Assembly (NCBI GenBank): GCA_951394045.1
Contig: OX595986.1
Location: 682,001 to 746,000 of the forward strand
Direction: 5' to 3'
Length of the DNA stretch: 64,000 nucleotides
Source: Nitzschia sp. DOCU1
Lineage: Eukaryota; Bacillariophyta; Bacillariophyceae; Bacillariales; Bacillariaceae
A model generated the notes under the pieces. The model saw nothing but the letters and a program-made list of their open reading frames with translations. It had not been told where the DNA came from and did not search any database. Below, piece after piece: positions 52,181 through 62,746 of the stretch (within the stretch, counting starts at the first letter, position 1; every line of letters starts with the position of its first letter). A program made the position numbers and the translations under genes.

Positions 52181-54205
52181 TTATTCCTCGTCCACGTAGA
52201 TATCGCCCTCTCCTTCCTCGTCGTCGTCTTCCTCGTCGGGATGAGCATTGCGCCACGGTCCCTGCGGGAAAATCTCGTCGGGGATACCAATGTAATGTCG
52301 GAATGCTTGTTTGCCATGTTGATCACTGGTACCGGGCTTGTCCAAAAACACGATAGCCTTGTGAGGAACCTTCTTGACGATGGTGAGTCCGGCAGCGCCT
52401 TGCCAATGCACAGTATAGCTCCACGATGTGGCACCGTCGAGAGTTGATTTTGACGATTGTTCCACATGCGTCAATTTGCAATCAAACAGATTTTCGCTCC
52501 TCATTGTCGTTGGCATGTCGGCCCAATGACGAACCTTGTTTCCAGCTGCATCGATAATAGGTTCATCTTTGGGTTTCTTAACCACTAGAAAGCATTTCAT
52601 CATGAGATTGTCAGGATATTCTTCCGCGTTTAATGGAAAGGGCTTGTTCTTGAACTGGTTGTTGTAGTCCAAGGCGCGAATGGGCCATTCGCTACCGATT
52701 GTACCATCTTGGACTTTAGCTTCCCACTGTTTCAAATGTTCTTCCCACGCCGCGGCCCATTCCGGTCCATAATCAATCGTGACTTCTTCTCCTTCGGCGA
52801 TATCTTGAAGGGCCACCACTTCCATCAAAAGACCCATGTGTTCATTGCCATCGGCCATGAGCATTTCGGGTTCCAAATCAAACCAATGTTTGTGATTATT
52901 CGGATGATCGGACCACACTAGCTTGGCGTTGGGAGTTGGCGAGTGATTGATAAAGCCCGTGGCTGCCCCGGCAGGAAAGAAGACCATTTTGGATTCTGGA
53001 TGTCCATAGACGTAATTCAGCAAAAGCTGAAATCCGTTGGGGTCACTGTTCGATTTGCGAATAAAGTAGTCTTCATTGTGGTCGTCTTTGCGGACTTCCA
53101 GAGGATACATATTGAAAATATCCCCCCTGACAACCTGAACTAATGGAATGGGTGCCACAATGGACCCCGCCGCCAAGGTCCGAGTCGCCAGAGCCCCCCG
53201 TCCAGCATATGGAATCTGGGACGGTCCGGGCTTTATGTTGTCCATACAACGTCCATGTTTGGCGAGCCAAGGCAACGTACGAAGACTGCCCGGACTCATC
53301 AATTTCAAAGCCCCACCTTGGGCTTTGAGTTCCGCAAGACCGTCTGGACTTTCCGGCATCATGCTGGCAATCTTTTTGCCCTTTTTAGTCCCCGCGGCCG
53401 CCAACATGACATCATGCACCAAGAATTGATAGACTTCTTGTTTCGATTGTGTATCCAAGGCATCGCCATGCTTGTCAAAGAACTCAATCATCTTATCAAT
53501 GGTTAGATCAATCTTGACATGATCTTCCTTGGTGATCTGAGCATTTTCTTCGGCATCCTCGTCTTCGTTGTCCTTTTCCCAGTTCTCTCCATAATTAATA
53601 AAGATCTCCATACCCGCCGGAATCGTTTCGAGAGCCGACAACGAAACTTCAAAATAATGAGACGACGCACCACGACCAGGATGCACCTTGTGGGCTTCTT
53701 CTCCCCAGTTGGGACGATGGTAGGCCAACGAGTGATTCCAGTCCGCATTGGTCAATCGGGGATTATACCCTCCCAGGACTCCCACTCCTGGGATCGCTGT
53801 GACGACGCGTCCGCTATCCGCTAGTTCAAACAGACCTCCACTACTATGAGGGACCCAGATGTATTGTTCAAAAAAGTCCACCACATCGGCAAGTTGATTT
53901 TCCGCATCATCTTCTTCATCGGCTTCGGTCAATTGATTGGCGAGCATGTGAAAGGTTTGGATGGCCACTTCTCCATAACCGACGCGATCCCGCATTGCAA
54001 TGGATTTTCCAGCAAACAAACCCCATTTAGGTTCGTCGCCTGTACTAGTCGACGAAACTGCGAGATACAAGCCACATTCCGGAACATCGACTTCTTCGTC
54101 GGCCTTGTCCTCTTGTGCCAGTGTTCTTGTCATGGTGGACGAAAATAACAAGGTCCATGCCAGGAAGACTGCCCCAGCAGAGGATCCCGTGGAGAATACT
54201 CTCAT
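52181..54205 (-). CDS. Secreted or lumenal protein with two SET-like domains
   Basis: Intronless, 674 residues. The signal peptide is AGAVFLAWTLLFSS followed by cleavage near TLAQE. The first SET-like domain (about 43-215) contains KWGLFAGKSIAMRDRVGYGE, LTNADWNHSLAYHRP and IPAGMEIFINYGENW. The second (about 345-500) contains PYAGRGALATRTLAAGSIV, GAATGFINHSPTPNAKLVWS and IAEGEEVTIDYGPEW. Both keep the NH-type and YG-type motifs of SET enzymes, the second more completely. The C-terminal ~150 residues form another folded part, ending in a long acidic tail (HPDEEDDDEEGEGD). Signal-peptide-bearing tandem SET proteins are seen in diatoms; the compartment (ER, secreted or vacuole) and substrate are unknown. 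Confidence 0.83.
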   Translation of the reverse strand: MRVFSTGSSAGAVFLAWTLLFSSTMTRTLAQEDKADEEVDVPECGLYLAVSSTSTGDEPKWGLFAGKSIAMRDRVGYGEVAIQTFHMLANQLTEADEEDDAENQLADVVDFFEQYIWVPHSSGGLFELADSGRVVTAIPGVGVLGGYNPRLTNADWNHSLAYHRPNWGEEAHKVHPGRGASSHYFEVSLSALETIPAGMEIFINYGENWEKDNEDEDAEENAQITKEDHVKIDLTIDKMIEFFDKHGDALDTQSKQEVYQFLVHDVMLAAAGTKKGKKIASMMPESPDGLAELKAQGGALKLMSPGSLRTLPWLAKHGRCMDNIKPGPSQIPYAGRGALATRTLAAGSIVAPIPLVQVVRGDIFNMYPLEVRKDDHNEDYFIRKSNSDPNGFQLLLNYVYGHPESKMVFFPAGAATGFINHSPTPNAKLVWSDHPNNHKHWFDLEPEMLMADGNEHMGLLMEVVALQDIAEGEEVTIDYGPEWAAAWEEHLKQWEAKVQDGTIGSEWPIRALDYNNQFKNKPFPLNAEEYPDNLMMKCFLVVKKPKDEPIIDAAGNKVRHWADMPTTMRSENLFDCKLTHVEQSSKSTLDGATSWSYTVHWQGAAGLTIVKKVPHKAIVFLDKPGTSDQHGKQAFRHYIGIPDEIFPQGPWRNAHPDEEDDDEEGEGDIYVDEE

Positions 54206-54707
54206 GATGATGTTGATGCTGCAAGTAGTAGTATTAACTAGAACTACTCACTCGATGATTTCAAGGATGATGGGAGGCACTCTCCTTCTCAACGTTTTCA
54301 TCACAGTATGTACGAGATCCTTCATTGAGAGCGCAAGGGCAATGCATCGGGAGAGAGGCGTCGGATGCGCCCAAAATGCCAGTGGCGCGCCCGTCAACCC
54401 GAGACAAGACGTTAGGCGGATTGAGTCAAAGGAGTCCAAAAGTTCCGTTTCAAACTCGCACCGGACCACTCCTTCCAGTCTGGCCGGTGCGTCCATGCGA
54501 AAAAAATCGAGGGCAGGGATGAATGACGGATGACGCCAGCGAGCGTTTTTTGAAACGCAACTGCCTCCCTCTCCTCTCCTCCTGCACATGAAAGTGAGTG
54601 TGGGGGTGTTGAAAAGACTTGACTCGTCACAACTACATACTGTTGCTGCCACCACCACTCCACTACTCTTGTTAGTATTGCGATTCCTATTATTGTGACT
54701 GTGAGCT
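54206..54707. other. Divergent promoter region
   Basis: Between the double-SET gene (minus) and LIS1 (plus). Short ORFs only; nothing else seen. Confidence 0.4.
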
Positions 54708-56113
54708 ATGGTCTTGACCGATCGACAACGCGAAGATTTGCACGCGGGCATTTACGAGTACCTCCTCAGTCGGGGCGAGGCCTTTGCCACTGCGGCAGAA
54801 GCCTTTGCGGCTGCGGATCCAACTGCCACTGGCAAAAAGACCAACAATGTCGGGAAGACTCCTCTACTAGAAAAGAAGTGGACGGCTATTCCTCGATTGC
54901 AAAAAAAGGTCTTGGAATTGGAGCGCGTCGTGGCGCAAAATGCCAAAATTCATGCCCATCGGACTGGAAGTAGTGCTGCTGGGGGTGAAAATGGTGATTC
55001 ATCCGTTCAACGACGCATGTTGCCGCGATTGCCGTGTAGTCATACACTACAGGGACATTCGGGGAGTGTCACGTGTGTGCAAGTACACCCCGTGTTTACA
55101 GTCGTAGTGAGTGGAAGTGAAGATGGAACCATCAAGGTACGTACGATTCATTTCAGGAGTATCGACCGAGTCAGGCATTCAGTCATGGACTTAAACGCTC
55201 TTGTGTTACAACTTGTGCTTAGATTTGGGACCACGAAAGCGGAGATTACATGAAAACACTCAAAGGTCACACAAACAGCGTCAATTCTCTCGCGTTTACT
55301 CCAGCGGGAAATTATTTGGCGTCCGCCTCCAATGATTTGAGCATCAAGCTGTGGGACTTTACAACGCATGCCTGCGTTCGAACTCTACGTGGCCACGATC
55401 ATACCATTTCGTCGGTTCTTTTCATCCCCGCCCAAAATATCATTCCGTCGGGAGAAGACAATGCCAATATGGACGTGGCAGCAGCTCAGACGAAACAATT
55501 GTTAAGCGCCAGTCGGGATCATACCGTCAAGTTGTGGGATATGGAAACGGGATTTTGTGATCATACCTTTACGGAACATACCGATTGGGTACGCACACTG
55601 GCCATTCGAAATCATGATGGTGGAATCTGGGCGTCGTCGGGGAATGATCAAATCATTTTTGTCTATGAAAGTTCAACCAAACACAAAATTTGTGAATTGA
55701 GGGGACACGAACATGTTGTAGAAGATTTGTCCTTTGTGGTGGAAGAAACATTCCCAAAATCATCCACGGGATCCGATGCAAAACACATGGAAACGGTCCG
55801 GGATTATCTCGCCAGTGCTAGTAGAGATAGAACCGTACGATTGTGGTCTATATCCACGGCATCGTGCATTGCGGTCTTTACGGCACACGAAAATTGGGTC
55901 AAGGGAGTCTTGATTCATCCATCTGGCAATTACATTATCAGTGCAGGGGATGATCGAACAATACGCGTCTTTGATATTAAAGCCTCGAGATGTTTGCGGA
56001 CCTTGGAGAATGCGCACACCCACTTTTGTTCCTCTCTGGATATGCATCATACGTTGCCCATTATGGTATCAGGAGGAGTAGATCAAGTCGTCAAAACGTG
56101 GTTACTGGATTAG
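54708..56113 (+). CDS. LIS1: LIS1/PAC1 (PAFAH1B1) dynein regulator
   Basis: Exons 54708-55136 and 55223-56113 (86-base GTACGT...TAG intron, phase 0) encode 439 residues. The LisH dimerisation motif occupies residues 5-40 ([20 protein letters not shown]), followed by a coiled coil ([12 protein letters not shown]). Seven WD40 repeats then fill the protein, each with GH and WD-type ends: [100 protein letters not shown] and a last blade ending [11 protein letters not shown]. This matches LIS1 end to end and in length. LIS1 binds the cytoplasmic dynein motor ring and controls microtubule transport and nuclear positioning. Confidence 0.95.
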
Positions 56114-56191
56114 TTTGCGGCGTTACAAAAAGTGGGACAAAAATGTAAGATTTGTATGATAGCAAGCATTATTATTCATAATACTTTATAG

Positions 56192-58168
56192 CTAAGTAGT
56201 AGTCGTAGCGGGAAAGATGGCTTGGCATTCCATCTCGGCGGCCACTCCAAAGGGACAATCGCAATAAAAGCGGGTCCAAGATCCCATGTAGGTTCGATGA
56301 TTTCGGTGGCATTTCGAAACGCAACAAGCACAAATACCTCGATCGACACTTGGTAGAAGAAAACAGTCAATGCAATGGTACATGATCGCCAAGGGAATGG
56401 TGCGCGCATCCAAGCGTTGCGCTTGGGTCCGGACTGTGCAACACGACAAGAGCGATGCACAGCAGGAGTCGGCACTATCGATATTAGTATTGTCCTTGTT
56501 CTTCCAGGAAAATTCGCGTTCATTGACCATGCGAAGCCCAATGGGGACGCTGCCAGGCGATGTTTTGTAGGCGTCTTGAAGCAAAGATGTGAACGTGTTG
56601 CGATATTCTTGAATGCCCTTGGCATTGATCTCGATGAGGCGAGGTAAGTGCAGCACCGTATTGACCAATTGTACCGGGGACACATCGATGCAGTTCTCGA
56701 CTTCTAGAACGTGCAGACCATCCATTTTAGCCATGGCAGCCACTCCTTGATCCGTCAACCCAGGTAACGAGGACACTCGTAGGACTCGGAGACGCGACGA
56801 CATCCGACCTCGCTTCGTTTCAATACTGCTATCGTCACTTTCCGCCAACGATGTTATACACCGTCTCGCTTCACTAAGCGCGATAATCCCCTCATCACCC
56901 ACTCGAAAGCACGCGGACACGTCCACTTCGGCCAAGACCTGACAATACTTGGCCAATGCTTTTATAGCGGTATCTCCAATGCGACAAGCTCTCATTTGTA
57001 GACATGTCAGCGAACTAGCGCAAGTGACAGCCAAGGCTTCGATTTCCCAGTCGTCAATGTGTTCGCATCCAGAAAGATGAACTTCGCGCAATTGCCGCCC
57101 CATGGCAAAGTAGGCAACAATGCCCCGAGACAATCCCATTCGAGGCGCCCCGACATCATTCAACACCAAATGCATCATATTCGAGTGTCGACATGTAGGA
57201 ACCGTTGCCCAATACTCGGGTGTAGGACGACTAGCGTGGCTCAGGTAAACTTGAATGCCTTCAAACGCTTCTGCTCCCACCAAACGTAGCTGCTGGCACC
57301 CACTAATATCCAAGGATTGCATCGTGCTTGGAAGTTTGGCCATGAATTGACCCGACTTGTCTGAAATACGATTCAGAGCCTGCAGACCCAAATGCTGCAG
57401 CTGTTTCAAGTTCGTCAATAGCATTTGTATAGCTTCGTCTTCGATCCTTTGCGAGCACCCCCCAAGGAACAGGGCTCGCAGCTGGGGACATGTGTTGGCA
57501 ATCACCTTGACGATATGACCGTCGACCCCTTCACATTTTGTCAAAGTCAATTCCCGAAGATTTGTAGAACGCGTCAAGAATGCTTCCAAGTAAGCAGGAA
57601 GGAATTCGCGACAACCTTCCAGGTCCAATGTCTCCAGGGTGGAAGGAAGGCGAGGGAGCCACCCTGTCCCTGAAAGTCCTTTTACATTGGCGCATTCGAA
57701 ATGGCGTAAATTGTGAGGTCCTTCTCTCCGTAACAACAGAGATGTCAGTGTCCGAACGGCGCCTTGCTGAGGGGTCTCTGCTCCTTGCTGATGGCTCTCT
57801 GCTGTGTTCCCTGGTTTATTCGGGAACAGCTGCCGCAGAAAACTGAAATGAATAGACTTTTTGGATGTTATTGTCTGTCTGATAGCAGGGAGAAATAGTC
57901 GGCCAGTATGTCGTAGAATCAGCCAAAGCTCGGCTTCATTAACGAACGAAAGAATGTGAGACTGCAAATCAACATCCAAGGCTTCAAACTGCGCTCCTCC
58001 CAAATCTGCTACTGCTGCTGATTCCGGTTCTGGCTCTTGCATGATGTTCCAGGTGTCTTTTCTGGAAACGAAAATCTCCAGAGACAGACGTCTTGTCGTA
58101 TCGGCACACAAGTCGCCGACAACTTTCCATCTCTCATAGCAGCGAGAGCGGTGACATGATGATCGCAT
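56192..58168 (-). CDS. F-box-like, leucine-rich-repeat protein with C-terminal UBR box
   Basis: Intronless, 658 residues from the ATG at 58168; the ATG at 58042 (616 residues, starting MQEPEPESAAV) is equally possible and gives a more typical N-terminus. Near residue 60 is an F-box-like helix pair (LDVDLQSHILSFVNEAELWL). Residues about 155-555 are cysteine-containing leucine-rich repeats of the AMN1/FBXL type: LETLDLEGCREFLPAY, LRELTLTKCEGVDGHIVKVI, LREVHLSGCEHIDDWEIEAL, LAEVDVSACFRVGDEGIIAL. The last ~60 residues form a UBR-type zinc finger: MYHCIDCFLL, GICACCVSKCHRNHRTYMG, RFYCDCPFG. It may be an SCF substrate receptor with an N-degron-like reader, comparable in logic to FBXO11, which also pairs an F-box with a UBR box. 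Confidence 0.83.
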   Translation of the reverse strand: MRSSCHRSRCYERWKVVGDLCADTTRRLSLEIFVSRKDTWNIMQEPEPESAAVADLGGAQFEALDVDLQSHILSFVNEAELWLILRHTGRLFLPAIRQTITSKKSIHFSFLRQLFPNKPGNTAESHQQGAETPQQGAVRTLTSLLLRREGPHNLRHFECANVKGLSGTGWLPRLPSTLETLDLEGCREFLPAYLEAFLTRSTNLRELTLTKCEGVDGHIVKVIANTCPQLRALFLGGCSQRIEDEAIQMLLTNLKQLQHLGLQALNRISDKSGQFMAKLPSTMQSLDISGCQQLRLVGAEAFEGIQVYLSHASRPTPEYWATVPTCRHSNMMHLVLNDVGAPRMGLSRGIVAYFAMGRQLREVHLSGCEHIDDWEIEALAVTCASSLTCLQMRACRIGDTAIKALAKYCQVLAEVDVSACFRVGDEGIIALSEARRCITSLAESDDSSIETKRGRMSSRLRVLRVSSLPGLTDQGVAAMAKMDGLHVLEVENCIDVSPVQLVNTVLHLPRLIEINAKGIQEYRNTFTSLLQDAYKTSPGSVPIGLRMVNEREFSWKNKDNTNIDSADSCCASLLSCCTVRTQAQRLDARTIPLAIMYHCIDCFLLPSVDRGICACCVSKCHRNHRTYMGSWTRFYCDCPFGVAAEMECQAIFPATTTT

Positions 58169-58532
58169 GAAGACGATGCGATCGAGGTGAAGCAGTCGAT
58201 GAAACCAAACTAAAAATGGATTCTGTCGATCAAATCGACTAAACCTGCTTCGATGGTCTGCTTGTAGACCGTACCGTCAATCCACCGGACACCGGACAGT
58301 CTGTATTCGCCTGGTTCGTCGCGCAATGACGTGTGCACACGGACGGACGGACGGTCAGGACGGGCGAAATAGAACGAAGAAGAGAATAAACACGAGGCCA
58401 CACGATTTTGACGATGGAGATCTCACTTTTTTCTGCGAACGACTTCGTTCGAAGCGTCGTGTTGCCTTCCTCCGTTGCTCTGACCAGTGGAAAACACCTT
58501 AGTGGGCCTTGCATTCTATCCCTGCCGCTGTC
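58169..58532. other. Divergent promoter region with tetranucleotide repeat
   Basis: Between the F-box/LRR gene and the MATE gene. A short (GGAC)n-type run occurs near 58339-58352. Nothing else seen. Confidence 0.4.
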
Positions 58533-60248
58533 ATGTCGCCACGAGAATTGACAGAGCCCCTGTTGTCCGACGAAGAGCGCAACAACAACGGGACCACTGA
58601 CCAAGAGCTGGCGTCGGAAGCGGCACAATGCCCCACCACCGCACAAACTGCTGCATGTCCAGCGGAAGCTTCTACGACTCCGGATGAAGATCCTTCTGGA
58701 TTTTCGATTCAGTCAGAAATTTGTGAAATGTTCCAGCTGGGATTTCCCTTGGCGGTTTCCTTCTTTTGCCGCATGGGAATGGCGAGTACGGACAGTGCCT
58801 TTGTGGGGCACATTAATGACGGGACCTTTACACCGGAAATCTACCTGGCAGCCGCGGTTCTATCCGACATGTGCATCAGTATCTTCATCACACCCCCGCT
58901 AGCGTTCAATCAGGTCTTGAATGCGCTGGTGGGGCAAGCCATGGGGAGCGGAAATCCCAAAATGGCAGGCGTCTGGCTGCAGCAAAGCATGTTCTGGTTG
59001 TCCTTGAGCATGTTGCCGTGTTTGGCGGGATTCTTTTATGTCGAGCCACTTCTGAAGTTACTGGGGTTTCCCGAAGACGTTGCCCAAGTGGCCGGAACAT
59101 ATGCCAAGTACAATATTGTATGGCCCATTCCGAATGGATTGTATCAATGTATGCGTTTCTACTTTCAAGCAGCAGGCCTACCCCGACCGGCCATGTACAA
59201 TAATATGGCATTTTTGTTTGTCAATGCCATGCTGAATTGGATTTTTGTTTTTGGAGGTCCCTTTCGCTACTTGTGGGGATGGAAAGGTTTCGGCTTTATT
59301 GGAGCTGCCATTTCCATTTCAATTTCTCGAACTGTGCAAAGTGTGGTCTACTATTTTTACATGTTTGTCTACAAGCGACACCACATCAGTACCTGGCCTG
59401 ATGCCGGACTATCTTTTGAGCACCATACGATCGCGCGTACCAAGGAGTTCATGAAGCAATCACTTCCCAATTTGGGAACTTTATTATTCTCTGTCATATC
59501 GGGCCAAGCAACTACTGTCTTGGTGGGACGACTGGGAGAGCGCTCAATTGCCGCGAGCTCGGCCTTGTCAACGGTCAGCATGCCCTGGAGTGGAACCATG
59601 GGAGCTACGACATGTACAATTAGCAGTGTCCGCGTTGGATACCATTTGGGACGAGGGGACGGAAAGGCGGCGAAACGTTCAGCAGGGCTTGTCGTGCGCT
59701 TTATTTCCATTGTCATGGTGTTGGTAGCAGTCTTATTTGTTCCCTTTCGGCATCAAATCTTGAAAGTGGCGACGGATGATATGGATGTTGTATCGCTTAG
59801 CATCAAATTGATTCCCGCCATGTTGCTGTCCACGTACCTGAACTTGGTGGTCAGCAATATTACCAGTGGGATTTTTGGTGGAATGGGGCGCCCTATCATT
59901 TCCACCATTCTGAGCTTTGGGTTTGAATTGCCAATGTCCATTGGGGGTGTGGCGATTTACATTTTGGTCTTCCATGGCAACTTGTTGGGTGTCTATTGGT
60001 GGAATGCCATTTCAGGGGCAATAGAAGTGGTGGTCTGTTTAGCCATACTCTTTTCGTCAGATTGGGATTATTGGGCTTTGGAAGCCCAACGGCGGCAAGA
60101 AGTAGCTCGACCGAACGAGGAAGAGAATGACAATAGTACAGGGAGGGACGAAACTGGATTGAATGCCGAGACGGAAGAGATGGTACCGTTGGTGGCCGAC
60201 GAGGAGATTGGTGGCGATGCCGACGAAGAGACACCATCTGCTTCGTAG
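58533..60248 (+). CDS. MATE-family multidrug/organic-cation efflux transporter
   Basis: Intronless, 571 residues from the first ATG at 58533. The N-terminal ~65 residues are polar and cytosolic, with an early PLLSDEE motif of the dileucine type used for vacuolar or endosomal sorting. Twelve hydrophobic segments follow in the two-half MATE layout: half 1 starts FQLGFPLAVSFFCRMGMAST and includes LNALVGQAMGSGNPKMAGVW; half 2 starts MKQSLPNLGTLLFSVISGQA and includes SGTMGATTCTISSVRVGYHL and GRGDGKAAKRSA. MATE proteins exchange H+ or Na+ for organic cations or secondary metabolites. The C-terminal tail is acidic and cytosolic. The substrate cannot be read from sequence. Confidence 0.93.
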   Translation: MSPRELTEPLLSDEERNNNGTTDQELASEAAQCPTTAQTAACPAEASTTPDEDPSGFSIQSEICEMFQLGFPLAVSFFCRMGMASTDSAFVGHINDGTFTPEIYLAAAVLSDMCISIFITPPLAFNQVLNALVGQAMGSGNPKMAGVWLQQSMFWLSLSMLPCLAGFFYVEPLLKLLGFPEDVAQVAGTYAKYNIVWPIPNGLYQCMRFYFQAAGLPRPAMYNNMAFLFVNAMLNWIFVFGGPFRYLWGWKGFGFIGAAISISISRTVQSVVYYFYMFVYKRHHISTWPDAGLSFEHHTIARTKEFMKQSLPNLGTLLFSVISGQATTVLVGRLGERSIAASSALSTVSMPWSGTMGATTCTISSVRVGYHLGRGDGKAAKRSAGLVVRFISIVMVLVAVLFVPFRHQILKVATDDMDVVSLSIKLIPAMLLSTYLNLVVSNITSGIFGGMGRPIISTILSFGFELPMSIGGVAIYILVFHGNLLGVYWWNAISGAIEVVVCLAILFSSDWDYWALEAQRRQEVARPNEEENDNSTGRDETGLNAETEEMVPLVADEEIGGDADEETPSAS

Positions 60249-60331
60249 AAATGGCAGTAGATTGATTAGTAAACTACATTTTAGAGACAACCAATTTTGA
60301 CCTATTCACACTCATTTTACAAATTCGAAGA

Positions 60332-62534
60332 TCAAAGCAGGAGAGCATCACAATCGTTCGATGATTCGCTGCTCCGACTCGGCTCCAGTAACAATACTTC
60401 GGCTTGGTCTGTCGAGACGGCCACTCGTTTCCCATCAGAAGCGATACAAACACCATCGCCACAATCCTCGGGTAGTCTACCCCGACTGCAAAGAGACACA
60501 TTCAGCGTGTTCTCTTGATTTTCTTCGGACATGCCACTGAAACCACGAGCCAGAAACATGCTGAGTGAATGACTTTGTTGCCCTCCCGTCAATACAAAGG
60601 ACGAGTCCCTCCACTTGAGCGAACCAGTGCCATGTGGATTGTAAAAGATGGGCCGATGAATCTTTTTGCACTTTGTTTCATGGAGAGGAATGTGCCCCTC
60701 CAATACAGCAATAGGCAATGATTCTTCTCCAAAGCGTCTCAAATCCCACAATTTGATTGTCTTGTCATGACCCGCTGGGAGGAAAAGCAGCAGTTAGCAA
60801 CGAGAATACTCGCAAATCAATAACGATTTCATGCAGGTGCAACCAACACATACCTGTCATAAAGACATGTTCATGGGTAGGATCCCACACCACCGAATGG
60901 GGCCGCGCATGAGCTCGAGATGATTCTGCTACTATGCGTTGCCCTCGAAAGTCGTGCAGAGCCACGATTCCATCATCGCCCACCGACGCCAACAAGGACG
61001 TTCCTCGCCCCCGAAACCGGACATCACCCACTTTCGCGGAATGATGATACGAGGTCCACCATCCCACCTCGGCGCCCAAGGTGGAAATTTTGACCGTCTT
61101 GTCTTTGGAGGCCGTGGCAAATCGTAGTTCTGTAGTACTACTACCCACAACTTGCTCCACATCCAACGAAAAGATGCCACTGGCATGTAATTCTTTGCCC
61201 GTACGCATCAAGAGTTTGGGAACCGCATCCTGGGTCGACACGGTTGTCAAATCCCACAGACACACGGCGCCGTCATTGGCAGCCGTCAAGAGTCGAGCGG
61301 GCGGTGCGTGGCTGTTGCTTGGTTGTTGTATTTGTGACGGCAAGAGTCTCGCTTCAGCAATCCATCGGCCTCCATGAGCCTTCCATGATAAAATAGGATC
61401 AATAGTGGCATAGTCTTGATCATTCGCTGCCTCCAAGCTTGTCTTGGCAGCCGAAGCATCCCACAATGCGATCACTCCGGCTTTGCCAGCGCCGACAATC
61501 CATTGATTCGTCGTATGTTCCTGACTGGAGAAATGAAGGGAATAAATGGCACCCAAACGACTGGGTGGAGCCAGGCGAGTCTTCAATAGGCGGAGTGACG
61601 AAAATTCGTCACCAATCGTCAAAGAACCTTCCAAATCTCCCTCCGTCGACGTGTTGTTGTTGGAAGTGCAAGTCATGGCATATTGCACCAAAGGAGACAC
61701 GGTATACGATTCCACCACTTCTGGCTGTTGGAGATTCTCGTCTGTACGGATTTCCATGGTTCCAGGGGCGGTACCATGGCCATCGGTAGTCGCAAAAGTC
61801 GTACCGTATCCAACGCCGGCGCTACCCTCATTCCCAGCCTTTTTCTGTCGGGTAGATCGCCGTACCGGTACAGGGCGAGACTCGGAAGAAGCAGACGAGG
61901 GTCGTTTTCGTCGACGTGCCGTATTGTTTCTTCTTGTAGTGGTTGTGGTTGTTGTAGCAGACGATAGCAAGCCCAAGGCTGCCAAACGGGCATTGTTGCG
62001 TTCAATATTTCGCAATCGCAATAGTTCATAGTCGGACAAACCATGAGGATTGTCATTGGTGGTAGGTTCTTGTTTGGAGGTACTACTGTCATCATCGTCG
62101 TCATCGTCATCACTGCTACTGTCATGATTGTCATTGTCAGCCTGGCCAGCAGAGTTGCTCGTAGTCACACTCTCCTCTCGTTGACGATCGTGACGATTCA
62201 ATGATGGACTCGAAACGAGTTGCGAGTTTCTGGTGACGGACTCTTCCAGAGACTGTTGAGGATCGACTCCTCTGACCTCCTCCAAAGAAGAAGAAGTAGA
62301 TGATGATTCTGGAGTGATTTTGTGGGAGACACCATGCGACGACAAAAATGGAGTCTGATGCTGGGGGGTTGGAACCGTTCGGTCATTGGTGATCGTCGTC
62401 GTCCTTTTTATCTCCGTGGACGATGCAGCGGATTTGGAACTCGTCATTAGAAACGAAAGCATGGATGTTTGACGCCCCGACGATGTGGTCGGGGTTGCTC
62501 GTTTCGTATTGCTGTTTGGTTTCATCTTTGGCAT
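60332..62534 (-). CDS. WDR76/DDB2-like WD40 protein
   Basis: Exons 62534-60854 and 60774-60332 (79-base GTATGT...CAG intron, phase 1) encode 707 residues. The N-terminal 165 residues are serine-rich with an eight-aspartate run. The family-defining motif of WDR76/Cmr1 proteins comes next: SDYELLRLRNIERNNARLAA followed by LGL, near residues 166-188. A basic patch (RRKRPSS) follows. From about 320 to the end there are WD40 blades: IYSLHFSSQEHTTNQWIVGA, GVIALWDAS, RLLTAANDGAVCLWDLTT, RFATASKDKTVKIS, SLLASVGDDGIVALHDF, VFMTAGHDKTIKLWDLRR. WDR76 relatives bind chromatin and damaged DNA and can act as CUL4-DDB1 receptors. Nuclear function is inferred from the family. Confidence 0.85.
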
Positions 62535-62746
62535 TCTCTCTCAATCAGCTTTGGATATGCTCTCGCCCATGGTTGTGTCGTTTGGGCGGCCGCTTCGTCT
62601 CGCTCTCGGGGGGAAAGGTTCGCGCCAAAAAAGGGGATAAATGAGGGGAAGAATGAAGAAACCCCCAAAATCAAATCCCCCTTCGAAGAAAATCGCAAGG
62701 GTTCTCATCGCCAAGATATCCAACAGCTGCCGCCGACCAAACACCG

